A stretch of 64,000 nucleotides of DNA from Marmoricola sp. (GCA_025964775.1 JAOPYE010000014.1:62001-126000); one strand, 5' to 3'; positions 39,090 through 48,151 are shown, numbered from the stretch's first letter. Numbers and translations are program-made. Notes: a model not told the origin generated them from the sequence alone.

Positions 39090-41123
39090 TCAGACCTGCC
39101 AGGTGACAGGGGCAACCGGATCCGGACGGTAGCAGCAGAACAGACCGGTCCGCAGGTGCAGCCGCAGGTGGTCGGTGACCACCGGATCCTGCTCGGAGAG
39201 CGCCGCCAGCGCGTAGCGCAGCGAGCGGGTCACGCTGGTGCGCGCTCGCTCGGCCGGATCACCCGTCCTGCGTGCCCGGCCGTCGAGGCCGACCGCGGCA
39301 CTGAGCTCGTGCACCAGGAACTCACGGTCGCGCCGGGCAAGTTCGAGCCGACCCAGGTCACCCATCGCCTCGGCATCGTCGATGTCTTCCTCGACCTCGC
39401 CGAGTCGGCGCCGGTACGCCGCCAGCGCCTGGTCGTCGATCACCGGCATCCCGGACTCGAGGGTGAATGCGTCGCCCTCAGGTTCGGTTCGCCGTACGCC
39501 GTCGCGCGCCGTCACCAGGTCGAGGACGTGGAACTCGCGGCCCGGTTCGGCAACCAGGCGGCGGATCGTGCGGAACCCGACCAGGTCGCGCACGGTGCTC
39601 GTACGCCCTGCGAACCTGATCTCGACCACGGACCCGTTCGTCGTGAACGAAGCCTCGTGCGGCTGCGGCGCTCGCTGCGGCACTTCGTCCAGCTCTGCCC
39701 GGGACACCCAGCTAGGAGCTCCGAAGGAGCGGAACGAATCCGCGGCGGCGCGGCGTTCCAGCTTGGCCACCGCGTCGTTGCCGGCAAGAGAGTGTGCCGC
39801 CGCAAGGACCAGGCGTGCTTGTCCGACCTCGAACGGTGCGCCGGTCTCCGACCAGGCCGCGATCGCAAGCGAGGACTCGCGCACTGCCGTGTCGGGGTCG
39901 GCATCGAGGACGGCGACCCGGGCTGCAGCGAGGGCCGCCGCAGCGGCGATCCCCGGTCCTGGGAAGTCGGTGGCGATCCGGTTCATCATCGTCGCCGCGG
40001 CTGCGGCGGTGGCTCGGTCGCCGCGCACCTGGGCGATCTCGCACTGGGCGCTGAAGAAAGGAAACAGACGGAGTTCGCTGACCGGCGGACGCTCCTTCCA
40101 CGGGATCTCGATCGGGCGGGCGATCGCTTCCGCGATCAGCGCCGCCGCGGCGTCGGGATCGCCCTGCTCGAGGCGGAGCAGCGCCAACGCGGGCATCGGG
40201 CACCACGCGCGTTCGTGTGCCGCGAGCAGCGCCTCCTCGGCCCCGACGAGGTCGCCGCGACGCAGCCGGATCGCACCGAGCTCGACCAGCGGCCAGCCGA
40301 ACTCGCGACGCATCCACGGCCGCAGGCTGGTGCAGGCCTGCTCGGCGGTCCGCTCGGCCTCGTCGGCAGGGCCGGAGATCCGGAGCAGCTCGGCGCGGTG
40401 CACCAGACAGCGCCCGTGCAGGCCACCGAAGGCGTTGTCGTGGTTCCAGCGCTCCATCACGTCGGTCCACTCGCGGGCTCGCTCGATCAGGAGCATCCCC
40501 TGGGCGGCGCAGATCAGCTCGCAGTAGGCCATCCCACTGGTGAGCGGGTCCACCTCTCCGGACATCAGCACGGAGGCGATCTCGTCGAGCGCGCCGAGGC
40601 CGTCGTCCACCCGGCCCTCCAGCAGGTCCAGACGGGCCAGGCAGGTCCCGCCCATCACGACAGCTGGCAGCACGTCGAGGTGGCGACCCAGGTCGACGGC
40701 TTGTCGGGCGAACTCGCGCGCAGCGGCGGTGTCTCCGCAGAAGAAGCGTTCGTACCCGCGAATCATGGCGACCAGCGCGTGCGGCGGGACCGGACCGTTG
40801 ACAGGCTCGAGGAGCGACTCCGCTTTCTTCAGCCAGCCGCGGATCGGCGCCATCAAGCCAGTGTCGATGAGCAGGTACATCGCGACCATGCAGGCGGCGC
40901 GTGCGGCGCCGATCGGTTCGCCGACATCGACCAGCAGGCGGTGCTGGCGTTCCCAGGCGGTGAGGCAGCCCTCGAGGTCACCAAGCCCGTACGCCGCGGT
41001 GGCTCGTAGCTCGCAGGCGACGACGTCGTCGGCGGCGAGCTGTGCGAGCACGTCCCTGGCGCCGGCGAAGTCATGCGTGTCCAGGCAGTGCCGGGCGGCG
41101 TCGTACCGGTCGCTGGGCTCCAT
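39090..41123 (-). CDS. Large TPR-type regulator-like protein
   Basis: 677 residues from ATG 41123 (GGGAGGTGCC before it). About the first 480 residues are helical repeats of TPR type, with recurrent ELGAIRLRRGDLVGAEEALLAAHERA patterns. The C-terminal 200 residues (VRDLVGFRTIRRLVAEPGREFHVLDLV ... ERARTSVTRSLRYALAALSEQDPVVTDHLRLHLRTGLFCCYRPDP) match a tail domain of large actinobacterial AAA/cyclase-type regulators. No P-loop or LuxR helix-turn-helix is visible. It is divergent from a cupin gene. Confidence 0.75.
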   Translation of the reverse strand: MEPSDRYDAARHCLDTHDFAGARDVLAQLAADDVVACELRATAAYGLGDLEGCLTAWERQHRLLVDVGEPIGAARAACMVAMYLLIDTGLMAPIRGWLKKAESLLEPVNGPVPPHALVAMIRGYERFFCGDTAAAREFARQAVDLGRHLDVLPAVVMGGTCLARLDLLEGRVDDGLGALDEIASVLMSGEVDPLTSGMAYCELICAAQGMLLIERAREWTDVMERWNHDNAFGGLHGRCLVHRAELLRISGPADEAERTAEQACTSLRPWMRREFGWPLVELGAIRLRRGDLVGAEEALLAAHERAWCPMPALALLRLEQGDPDAAAALIAEAIARPIEIPWKERPPVSELRLFPFFSAQCEIAQVRGDRATAAAAATMMNRIATDFPGPGIAAAAALAAARVAVLDADPDTAVRESSLAIAAWSETGAPFEVGQARLVLAAAHSLAGNDAVAKLERRAAADSFRSFGAPSWVSRAELDEVPQRAPQPHEASFTTNGSVVEIRFAGRTSTVRDLVGFRTIRRLVAEPGREFHVLDLVTARDGVRRTEPEGDAFTLESGMPVIDDQALAAYRRRLGEVEEDIDDAEAMGDLGRLELARRDREFLVHELSAAVGLDGRARRTGDPAERARTSVTRSLRYALAALSEQDPVVTDHLRLHLRTGLFCCYRPDPVAPVTWQV

Positions 41124-41177
41124 GGCACCTCCCGTTCGAACCGGCGGGTGCAGCCAGCCTAGAGCGCTTGTTCCGTT

Positions 41178-41194
41178 GTGACACGACCTGTCAC
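41178..41194. promoter_or_regulatory. GTGACA-N5-TGTCAC inverted repeat
   Basis: Perfect 6-bp arms (41178-41183 and 41189-41194) in the 108-nt gap between the divergent TPR-protein and cupin genes. It is a plausible operator for a dimeric regulator serving both promoters. The regulator itself is unknown. Confidence 0.55.
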
Positions 41195-41231
41195 GCCCCT
41201 GAGGTGAGAACAAACCCACCAGGAGGCAGTC

Positions 41232-41615
41232 ATGCAGCTTGACAAGAACGACATCCCGACCCGCATCGCCATCGACGGCGCCGTCGCGCGTCAGCAGACC
41301 GGGTTCGGTGAACCCGAGGGCACCTTCAGTGCCGAGTACTTCTCACTCGCCACAGGCGTCGACATGGCGCCGCTCCTCGAGGGCCTGGAGGATGACCTGT
41401 GCCACGCCGCGCACTGGGGCTATGTGATCGACGGCGAGGTCGTCGTGACCTACGGGGACGGTTCCACCGAGACCTGCTCCAGTGGCGCTGTCTTCCACTG
41501 GATCGCCGGTCACACCGTCCGGGTGCTCCGCGACGCCGAGCTGATCCTCTTCAGCCCGCAGCAGGAGCACGGAGAGGTGCTGGACCACATCGCCTCGAAG
41601 CTTGCGGGCGTCTGA
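41232..41615 (+). CDS. Small cupin-fold protein
   Basis: 127 residues. WGYVIDGEVVVTYGDGSTETCSSGAVFHWIAGHTVRV is the cupin beta-barrel core, with the GEVVVTYGDG and GAVFHW turns in the usual places. One metal-ligand histidine of the classical motif is replaced, so metal binding is uncertain. A strong AGGAGG (41221-41226) precedes ATG 41232. It is divergent from the TPR protein across a shared inverted repeat, suggesting joint control. Confidence 0.82.
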   Translation: MQLDKNDIPTRIAIDGAVARQQTGFGEPEGTFSAEYFSLATGVDMAPLLEGLEDDLCHAAHWGYVIDGEVVVTYGDGSTETCSSGAVFHWIAGHTVRVLRDAELILFSPQQEHGEVLDHIASKLAGV

Positions 41616-41680
41616 TCGTCCAGAACCCGGCGTCGGTGATTCGTCCACCGGCGCCGGGCTTCGACGTGGACACTGGAGGC

Positions 41681-42469
41681 ATGGGGACGAGGCTGCAGGT
41701 GGTCGCGCACCGCGGCTCGAGCGCCACCAATGCCGAGCACACCCTGGGTGCCTACGTCGCGGCCCTGGACGAGGGATCCGACGCACTCGAGTGCGATGTC
41801 CGGCTGACGGCGGACGGCCACCTGGTCTGCGTCCACGACCGGGACCTGCAGCGCACCGCCCACCAGAAGCGGTTGGTGTCCTCGATGGAGCTCTCCGAGC
41901 TCGAGCAGCTCGACTTCGCCAGCTGGAAGCACCCCTGGGCCGAGCTCGACGACGAGGCGCCCGAGTTGGATCCCGAGCTCGGCAAGGTGCTCACCCTGCG
42001 GCGCCTGCTGGAGACCGTCGCGTCGTACTCGCGGCCCGTCGAGCTCGTGATCGAGACCAAGCACCCGACCCGCTTCGCCGGCCTGGTCGAACGACGCCTG
42101 GTCGAGATCCTCGACGATTTCGGCTGGGCCGGGGCCGACTCCCCGGTCCGGGTGATGTCGTTCTCGTGGATCGCCCTGCGACGGGTACGCCGGCTGGCGC
42201 CGGAGCTGCGCCTGGTGTTCCTGATGGACGGGCCCACCGACTGGGCCCGGGTCCGCCCGTTCGCCGAGCCCGACTGGCTCGCCGGTCCCGGGATCGAGCT
42301 GCTGCGCAAGTACCCCGAGCTGATCCGCCGCATCCGGGCGGCCGGGACCGAGGTGCACGTCTGGACGGTCAACAGCAAGGCCGACATCGACCTGTGCCGC
42401 CAGCTCGGCGTCTCGGCCGTGATCACCGACAAGCCCGGCGCGACCCTCCGCTATCTCGAAAGCTCCTGA
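41681..42469 (+). CDS. Glycerophosphodiester phosphodiesterase family protein
   Basis: 262 residues from ATG 41681, preceded by TGGAGG. GDPD motifs: VAHRGSS with NAEHTLGAYVAAL, DALECDVRLTADGHLVCVHDRDLQRT (Glu-x-Asp metal ligands and catalytic His), ELVIETKHP, and TEVHVWTVN near the end. It has no signal peptide, so it is cytoplasmic. It hydrolyses glycerophosphodiesters to glycerol-3-phosphate and an alcohol. Confidence 0.95.
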   Translation: MGTRLQVVAHRGSSATNAEHTLGAYVAALDEGSDALECDVRLTADGHLVCVHDRDLQRTAHQKRLVSSMELSELEQLDFASWKHPWAELDDEAPELDPELGKVLTLRRLLETVASYSRPVELVIETKHPTRFAGLVERRLVEILDDFGWAGADSPVRVMSFSWIALRRVRRLAPELRLVFLMDGPTDWARVRPFAEPDWLAGPGIELLRKYPELIRRIRAAGTEVHVWTVNSKADIDLCRQLGVSAVITDKPGATLRYLESS

Positions 42470-42583
42470 CTACGTGGCGACAGGGCTAGACCAATCCACG
42501 AAGTCGTCGCGCCGGATCGACGGCGGTCCTAACGTGGAGCGTTCTCTCGGGCACGACACCCCTCCTCCCCTCCCGAGGTCCTG

Positions 42584-43786
42584 ATGAACTCATCGTTCCG
42601 CCGTTCCCTGTGTCTCGTTGCCGCCTCGTCCGCGATCGCTGCGACCGCCCTGATGGTCCCCGCGCACGCCGACTCGACGGGGTCCTCCTTCGAGGCGCCA
42701 GGCTTTGCACCCGGCCCGATCAACGGCCAGGGCGGCTGGGCAGTGTCCGGCCCCTACGACGACGCCGTCGTGAGCAATGCCGGCAACCCGGCGGCTCCGG
42801 CGTCGTTCGGCGCCCAGAGCCTGCGCATGTCCAACGCCGTGACCAGTGGGTCGTTCGGCGACCAGCTCTTCAGCCCGAGCCTGGTCAACGAAGCCGGTGA
42901 GCCGACCGCCGAGAACGCTGGCCTGTCCGGCGGCGTGCGACAGTCGATGTTCGTCTCCCAATTCACCTTCGCCTCCGCGACCGGTGGTCTGCAACCGGGG
43001 TTGGCCACCGGGATCTCGCCCGACCGCGGTGATGGAGCACGGATGTCGCTGGTCAAGCTCGTCGACGAGCCGACCACTGAGTTCCCGACGGGCGCCGGCC
43101 TCCACATCGTGGTGTACGACGCAGACGCGACCGCGGCGAAGACCCACCAGCCGTGCCTCCAGTGCGTCGACTTCGTCGCTCACGATCTAGGAGCCTTCAA
43201 CCCGGCGGTTCCGCACACGGTCACCTCCGAGCTCCGGTTCAACCCGGGACCGTCCAACGACGTCGTCCGGGTCTTCGTCGACGGCGTCCTCAAGGGCACC
43301 TTCGCCAGCTGGGAGGACTACTACCGGTACGACACCGAATCGGGAACGTCGGGCAACAGCCGCACGGTCGACTCGTTGCTCTTCCGCGAGTCCGGTCCTG
43401 CAGTGACGGCAAATGCGGGCCAGGGCTTCCTGTTCGACAACGTCTCGTACTCCTCAGGTCCGCAGACGCCGTACGTCGTGACGACCCTGAAGGAGAACCC
43501 GCAGCTGCTCGGCCTCAACCCGCTGTTCCTCAACCTGAACATCAGCGAGTCGGCGACCCTTCGCGCCGGTGGTGTCGGCGTGGCAGGCAAGACCGTGGTG
43601 TTCAGCTTCGGTAGCAAGACGATCTGCTCGGGAGTCACCAACGGTGCCGGATTCGTGCAATGTGGGGGGATCTTCCCGCTCACCCAGCTGAACCTCTTCA
43701 TCTCCAACGCGATCACGGCCAGTTTTGCGGGTGACTCGACGTATCTGCCGTCGAGTGACGTCGCAGGCCTGATCAGCCTGGGCTGA
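42584..43786 (+). CDS. Secreted protein of unknown function
   Basis: 400 residues. A clear Sec signal peptide (FRRSLCLVAASSAIAATALMVPAHA, cleavage after AHA). The mature part starts with a beta-rich domain resembling a lectin/laminin-G-like sandwich (SFEAPGFAPGPINGQGGWAVSG), a CLQC motif, and a C-terminal Ig-like bacterial repeat (ISESATLRAGGVGVAGKTVVFS...SFAGDSTYLPSS). It may be a cell-surface or extracellular binding protein. GAGG lies before ATG 42584. Confidence 0.82.
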   Translation: MNSSFRRSLCLVAASSAIAATALMVPAHADSTGSSFEAPGFAPGPINGQGGWAVSGPYDDAVVSNAGNPAAPASFGAQSLRMSNAVTSGSFGDQLFSPSLVNEAGEPTAENAGLSGGVRQSMFVSQFTFASATGGLQPGLATGISPDRGDGARMSLVKLVDEPTTEFPTGAGLHIVVYDADATAAKTHQPCLQCVDFVAHDLGAFNPAVPHTVTSELRFNPGPSNDVVRVFVDGVLKGTFASWEDYYRYDTESGTSGNSRTVDSLLFRESGPAVTANAGQGFLFDNVSYSSGPQTPYVVTTLKENPQLLGLNPLFLNLNISESATLRAGGVGVAGKTVVFSFGSKTICSGVTNGAGFVQCGGIFPLTQLNLFISNAITASFAGDSTYLPSSDVAGLISLG

Positions 43787-43793
43787 ATTCCGT

Positions 43794-43831
43794 CTCCTGC
43801 CCGTGTCCGGTCACCCCGGCACGGGCAGGAG
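43794..43831 (+). terminator. Hairpin terminator after the secreted-protein gene
   Basis: CTCCTGCCCGTG (43794-43805) and CACGGGCAGGAG (43820-43831) pair perfectly over 12 bp with a 14-nt loop, 8 nt after the stop. The following TTGCGTTT is a weak T-tract. Confidence 0.75.
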
Positions 43832-43901
43832 TTGCGTTTGAAGCAGGTCCCGGGTGGGCACAGTCGTTCGAACCGCGGTCTAGCCCTTGCCGGAGGTACC
43901 C

Positions 43902-44327
43902 ATGTCGACAGCGCCCGTAGCGGCTCCCCTCCAGGGGCCGGTCTCGATGAGCCTGCCGTTCAGCGCCGAGAGCGCCCGCGCGGTGCGCGACGCACTGTCC
44001 GCCTGGCTGATCCACCAGGGCGCCGGAGCCGAGGCGATCGCCGACGCCCGCCTGGTGGCGACCGAGCTCGTCAGCAACGCGCTGCGGCACGCGGCACCCT
44101 TGTCCAACGGGACCATGCTCGTGCGGTGGCAGCGGCGCGCAGGTCGTCTCCAGCTGTCGGTCTCCGACGGGGGCGGTACGTCGGTCCCGATCGTCCTGGA
44201 CGCACCCGAGGAGGACGACGGCGGGCGCGGCCTCGCGATCGTCGAGGCACTCACTGCACGCTGGTGGGTCGAGCGACAGCCGTGGCTGCAGGCAGTCCAC
44301 GTGGACGTCGCCCTCGCGCCGGGGTGA
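43902..44327 (+). CDS. RsbW-like anti-sigma-type ATP-binding protein
   Basis: 141 residues. A stand-alone GHKL ATPase: N-box ADARLVATELVSNALRHA, G1 VSDGGG and G2 GGRGLAIVEALTARW. Proteins of this kind are serine kinases of the RsbW/SpoIIAB type that control sigma factors by binding them and phosphorylating anti-anti-sigma proteins. No sigma or STAS partner lies beside it. GGAGG (43891-43895) selects ATG 43902. Confidence 0.9.
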   Translation: MSTAPVAAPLQGPVSMSLPFSAESARAVRDALSAWLIHQGAGAEAIADARLVATELVSNALRHAAPLSNGTMLVRWQRRAGRLQLSVSDGGGTSVPIVLDAPEEDDGGRGLAIVEALTARWWVERQPWLQAVHVDVALAPG

Positions 44328-44353
44328 TCGGGGGCCGCCGCTAGCCTTCGCGC

Positions 44354-45301
44354 ATGGGAAAGAAGTCGCGCGTCAAGGCACGTTCCGCAGCAGCAGGTCC
44401 TTCGGAGGTCGCCGAGGGGGAGGTCGGCCCGCGCCAGCCGTGCCCCTGCGGCTCGGGACGCCGATACAAGTCCTGCCACGGTGACCCCTCCGGGCCGCCG
44501 CCGCTGTTCAACCCGCGGCCGTTCGCGGGGATGGTCGGGGAGTGCGACCTGATCGCCCTGCGTGAGTTCGTCCCGTCCGCGACCGTGCCGCTGACGGTGA
44601 AGGCGGCCGGTACCCGCGTGGTGACGCTGTGCACCCTGCTGCCCGGCGCTGCCCCGGCGCTGGTCCGCGAGAACGGCGACATCGCCCTCGGCCTGCAGGT
44701 CCAGCACGCGTACGGCGACCCGAGCCGCGACCTCGCCGCCGTCCTGACCGCCGCACTCGATGCCGAGCCCGGCACGATGGTCGGCCTGACCGAGGATCCC
44801 GGCGAGGGACCGACGCTCCAGGACATGGTGAGCGGCGGCCTCACGGTCACCGTCCACGACGGGTTCGACTACTGGGCCGTCGACGTCGAGGACACCGGCG
44901 CGATGGCCGAGGTCCTCGAGCAGGCCAACAGCGCCGTGTCGCCCACCGTGCGCCTGGCGGGGGTCGAGGCGGCGTACTGGACCGAGCTCGGGGAACGCGA
45001 ATTCCTGCGCTGGGTCCGCCCCGAGGACGAGGACGTGCTGCTGGATGCGCTGGCCCGGCTGCACGCGGCCGGTGAGGATCATCTCGTCGAGGACGGTCGT
45101 CTGATCGGGATGTTTCGGGCACATGGGGTGCTGGTTCCGGTCTGGGACCTGCCTCCCGCGACCGGCGCGGAGGCGCTCCTGGAGCCGGTGGCGGCGTTCG
45201 ACAAGCGCCTGGCCGAGACCCTGGCGGACCGTACGCCGCTGAACACCGAGGAACGATCGGTACGTTCCGGACTAGCCAGCCGACAGCTGACCATCAGATA
45301 G
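44354..45301 (+). CDS. DUF5926-family protein with SEC-C zinc motif
   Basis: 315 residues. The N-terminus is basic (MGKKSRVKARS), followed by the SEC-C motif PCPCGSGRRYKSCHG that binds zinc. The remaining region is the conserved actinobacterial DUF5926 body (FVPSATVPLTVK, TLCTLLPGAAPALVRENGD). No biochemical role is known. TAGCCT (44342-44347) ends 6 nt before ATG 44354, a leaderless start. Confidence 0.88.
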   Translation: MGKKSRVKARSAAAGPSEVAEGEVGPRQPCPCGSGRRYKSCHGDPSGPPPLFNPRPFAGMVGECDLIALREFVPSATVPLTVKAAGTRVVTLCTLLPGAAPALVRENGDIALGLQVQHAYGDPSRDLAAVLTAALDAEPGTMVGLTEDPGEGPTLQDMVSGGLTVTVHDGFDYWAVDVEDTGAMAEVLEQANSAVSPTVRLAGVEAAYWTELGEREFLRWVRPEDEDVLLDALARLHAAGEDHLVEDGRLIGMFRAHGVLVPVWDLPPATGAEALLEPVAAFDKRLAETLADRTPLNTEERSVRSGLASRQLTIR

Positions 45302-45323
45302 GACAACCGGAGTATCGGAATCC

Positions 45324-45404
45324 TTGGCACAAAACGATTACGTGTTCTAGAGTTCCAAATGCCCGGCCGGTGTTGCATCCCCCGTCAACATCGGTCGGGC
45401 TTTT
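45324..45404 (+). ncRNA. Promoter plus immediate hairpin-T tract: candidate short RNA or isolated terminator
   Basis: TTGGCA (45324-45329) and TAGAGT (45348-45353) are 18 bp apart, a good promoter. Starting 7 nt later is a hairpin, GCCCGGCCGGTGTTG (45361-45375) with CAACATCGGTCGGGC (45386-45400). Its two imperfect positions are G-U pairs in RNA. The loop is catcccccgt, and TTTT follows (45401-45404). A transcript of about 45 nt would result. The C-rich loop recalls actinobacterial 6C RNA, but only one hairpin is present. The hairpin could instead be just the terminator of the DUF5926 gene. Confidence 0.45.
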
Positions 45405-45521
45405 CCATGCCCCGATGATGCTCCCCAGTGCTGGGTAGTGAGCGCCGGGTCCTGCGGCGCCGTAATGCGAAGATCGCCCCGACCGTCCCTGTCGCAACGC
45501 CCGACGACAGGAGAGCGACTG

Positions 45522-45944
45522 GTGTCCTCACGCGAATGTGCCAACAGATATCGAGCGTCAACGTTGGTCGCCACGCTGAGCTTGCTCGCGATGACCCTGA
45601 CTGGATGCGCTGTGCCAGAGGTGCGTCCGGGCATCCAGTCTTGCTCACCTAGTTACGTGGTTCAGTCCAAGTTCGGCAGGTTCTCCGCACAACAGGCCGG
45701 ACGGGGCTATCCGATTCCTTGGGGCGCGCACCCATCCCCGACGTACACAGGCAACTGGTATCGCATCAAGGTGTATGCCGGCGGTGTGAAGATCGACGAC
45801 AAGAACCAGAACTACCCTCCGCACGGCATGATGGGCGGGCCGCGCGCCCTGAAGTACTCAGGCAAGATCTTCGAGTTCAGTGGTGACGTGACACGTGCTG
45901 GCAAGATTGTCCTGGTGTTCGATCTCAGATGCCGTATCGCATGA
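45522..45944 (+). CDS. Small lipoprotein
   Basis: 140 residues from GTG 45522 (AGGAGA upstream). The N-terminus is a lipoprotein signal (TLVATLSLLAMTLTGC, lipobox LTGC), so the mature protein is lipid-anchored at the outer face of the membrane. The mature part has Cys near both ends and the segment WYRIKVYAGGVKIDD. No family was recognised. Base composition is visibly less GC-rich than the neighbours, suggesting transfer. It overlaps the next gene (ATGA). Confidence 0.72.
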   Translation: MSSRECANRYRASTLVATLSLLAMTLTGCAVPEVRPGIQSCSPSYVVQSKFGRFSAQQAGRGYPIPWGAHPSPTYTGNWYRIKVYAGGVKIDDKNQNYPPHGMMGGPRALKYSGKIFEFSGDVTRAGKIVLVFDLRCRIA

Positions 45945-46351
45945 CCCCCCGGGTGCGCGACACTCGTTGGAGTCGTCTCGAATCTGACGTTTCCGCTGCT
46001 CTCGACGTCCCGTGGGGTGTGCGGGACCAGGCTGCCGGGGACTGGGTTTTTCGGACACCCGAATTCCCAGATGTCGTCGTCGATCCGGACTACCCCGCCG
46101 ATGGACTCGTCGTGGTTGCGGCAGGCGCCGTGACGCTCGTTGATCCGATTGGCCCGGGTGAGGGACATGCCGTCGTAGCTGTTGCCGATCTGCTCCAGGA
46201 CCTGGTGATGGACGAACTGGGCAGAGGTTGGCCGGAGCAGTATTCCGACGACAAGTTCATCGGATTGCTCAGGCCCGGCCTGGATGACTCCGGCGAGCCG
46301 TGCTGGGTGCTCACGGGAAGCGCCGTGTGCCGGATCGGCGACCTTTCCTAG
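45941..46351 (+). CDS. Hypothetical protein
   Basis: 136 residues if started at ATG 45941, which overlaps the lipoprotein stop as ATGA. ATG 45929 in the same frame is an alternative. No motif or membrane segment was recognised. It is acidic, with Trp residues ([21 protein letters not shown]). It shares the lower-GC composition and operon of the lipoprotein. Its stop TAG and the arcA stop share CTAG (46348-46351). Confidence 0.65.
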   Translation: MTPRVRDTRWSRLESDVSAALDVPWGVRDQAAGDWVFRTPEFPDVVVDPDYPADGLVVVAAGAVTLVDPIGPGEGHAVVAVADLLQDLVMDELGRGWPEQYSDDKFIGLLRPGLDDSGEPCWVLTGSAVCRIGDLS

Positions 46352-47532
46352 TCGCGGTCGATCGGGCAGCTCATGCAGCGCGGGCCGCCTCGACCTGAGC
46401 CGAGCTCGGAACCGGAGATGGCGATGACCTCGATGCCGGCTGCCTCGAGCCGGCTGTTGGTCTCGACGTTGCGTTCGTAGGCGACCGCGAGCCGGGGGGC
46501 GATGGCGAGAGTGTTGTTGCCGTCGTCCCACTGCTCGCGCTCGGCGGTGACCGGGTCGAGTCCGGTGTCGATCTGGTGCAGGGTGTCGATCTGCATCGCC
46601 TTCGCCGCCGCGACCAGGAACGGCTCGGAGCGAGCCACCTCGAGATCACCTGAGTTGTTACGCGTCACCGCGTAGGCGCTGAGCTGGTCCGCGACGTTCG
46701 GGTACATCACGATCTTGTCGGTGTCGACCATCGTGCAGACGGTGTCGAGGTGCATGGTGGCGCGTTCCTGCGCGATCGGGACCGCCAGGACCGTGGTGGC
46801 CAGACCGTGCTCGAAGGCCTGGCGGGCAAGGCGCTCGGCCCCGGCCGGGGTGGTGCGCTCGCCGACGCCGACCGCGATCACTCCGGCGGAGAGCAGCAGT
46901 ACGTCGCCACCCTCGACGTGCTCGTGGTGATCGCCGTGGATCCGCTCCGACCCGGCGAACCGCGGATGGCCCGCATAGATCAGGTCGGTCAGCTGGGTCT
47001 CCCGTTCGCGCGCCGGCATCGCCAGCGAGGTGATCGCCACGCGGTCGCCGATCCAGACGCTGGAGTCGCGGGTGAAGAGCAGGTTGGGCAGCGGGTCGAT
47101 CAGGAAGTCGTCTCGCGCCAACAGGGAGGTGACCAGGCCGAACCCGCCGCGGACCTCGTCGTTGCGGATGCCGGCGGTCAGGACCAGGGCGAGGGCCGCA
47201 GCGTCCAGGTCTGCCAGCGACCTGCGCAGGAAGTCCCGTAGGGTGTCGCCGAGGTGGAGCGAGCTGGTGACGTCGGCGATCGCGCGGTCCCGGTTGGCCG
47301 GGTCGGCGAGCGTCTCCACGAGGAGGTCGAACAGGTAGAGGACCTCGACGTCGCGGTCCCGGAGCGCCTGGGCGAACGCGTCGTGCTCGTCCTGGGCGCG
47401 GCTGACCCAGGGGATGCCGTCGAAGAGGAGCTTGTCGTTGTTGCGCGGCGTCAGGCGCTGCAACTCAGGCCCGGGCCGGTGCAGCATCACCGTCCGGAGT
47501 CGACCGACCTCGCTGTTGGCACCCGGACTCAT
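46348..47532 (-). CDS. arcA: Arginine deiminase
   Basis: 394 residues. Substrate and catalytic motifs: [39 protein letters not shown] (catalytic His and Asp) and GGPRCMSCP with the nucleophilic Cys near the C-terminus. It converts arginine to citrulline and ammonia. No arcB, arcC or arginine/ornithine antiporter lies nearby, so it may act in acid or nitrogen stress rather than ATP generation. TAGTCT (47544-47539, minus) ends 6 nt before ATG 47532, a leaderless start. Confidence 0.96.
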   Translation of the reverse strand: MSPGANSEVGRLRTVMLHRPGPELQRLTPRNNDKLLFDGIPWVSRAQDEHDAFAQALRDRDVEVLYLFDLLVETLADPANRDRAIADVTSSLHLGDTLRDFLRRSLADLDAAALALVLTAGIRNDEVRGGFGLVTSLLARDDFLIDPLPNLLFTRDSSVWIGDRVAITSLAMPARERETQLTDLIYAGHPRFAGSERIHGDHHEHVEGGDVLLLSAGVIAVGVGERTTPAGAERLARQAFEHGLATTVLAVPIAQERATMHLDTVCTMVDTDKIVMYPNVADQLSAYAVTRNNSGDLEVARSEPFLVAAAKAMQIDTLHQIDTGLDPVTAEREQWDDGNNTLAIAPRLAVAYERNVETNSRLEAAGIEVIAISGSELGSGRGGPRCMSCPIDRD

Positions 47533-47548
47533 GCCCGCAGACTACGTC

Positions 47549-48151
47549 TCACGTCAGGAGTTCGTACGCCGTCACGGCGGCCAGCAGCAGGCAGACCCCG
47601 GCGCCGACGTAGTGGATCGTCTGCAGCCGGATGCGCCGCAACAACATCCGTCCGGCCACCACCGCGAGCCCGGAGACGGCCAGCAACGCGGTCCACGCGC
47701 CGACGAAGACGCTCACGGGGTCGTCGTACCGCCCGACCAGGCTGATCGTGAGCAGCTGGGACAGGTCACCCCACTCGGCGGCGAACAGGACCAGGAACGA
47801 CGCGAGCACGGCGCCCCAGCCGGTGCGCGTTGTCGTTGCCTTGGCGGCGAACTCCGCCTCCGCCTCCGGCTCGGTCGCATCCGCCTTCGGTGCCTCGCGG
47901 AGGAGTACGAACGCACCGATCAGGAAGATCAGGCCGGCAACCGCGTGCACCACGTTGGACGGCAGGAAGGAGACCGCCTTGCCGACCGTGACCGCGAGCA
48001 GGGTCTGGATCAGGAACGCGAGGCCGACGCCGACCCACACCGCGAGCGGCTTGTACCGGGTCGAGAGCACCAGGGCGGCGATGAACGTCTTGTCGGGCAG
48101 CTCGACGACGAAGATCGCCGCAAAGCTCAACGCGATGACGGTCAGGTCCAC
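47549..48151 (-). CDS. TMEM165/GDT1-family membrane protein (probable Mn2+/Ca2+ exporter)
   Basis: 200 residues, six membrane helices in two similar halves. Each half has the family motif of the E-x-G-D-K/R-T/S type: VELPDKTF in the first and AEWGDLSQ in the second. In bacteria the family mainly exports manganese. TAGGTT (48163-48158, minus) ends 6 nt before GTG 48151. This -10 contains the larC stop TAG, so the gene can be transcribed alone although it trails larC by 9 nt. Confidence 0.92.
   Translation of the reverse strand: MDLTVIALSFAAIFVVELPDKTFIAALVLSTRYKPLAVWVGVGLAFLIQTLLAVTVGKAVSFLPSNVVHAVAGLIFLIGAFVLLREAPKADATEPEAEAEFAAKATTTRTGWGAVLASFLVLFAAEWGDLSQLLTISLVGRYDDPVSVFVGAWTALLAVSGLAVVAGRMLLRRIRLQTIHYVGAGVCLLLAAVTAYELLT

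Noticed and set aside
41134-41142. GTTCGAACC resembling a tRNA T-loop
   Set aside because: No acceptor stem, anticodon arm or D-arm can be built around it.
46348-47532. An arginine deiminase pathway operon
   Set aside because: arcA is present, but neither flank carries arcB, arcC or arcD, and the neighbours are unrelated.
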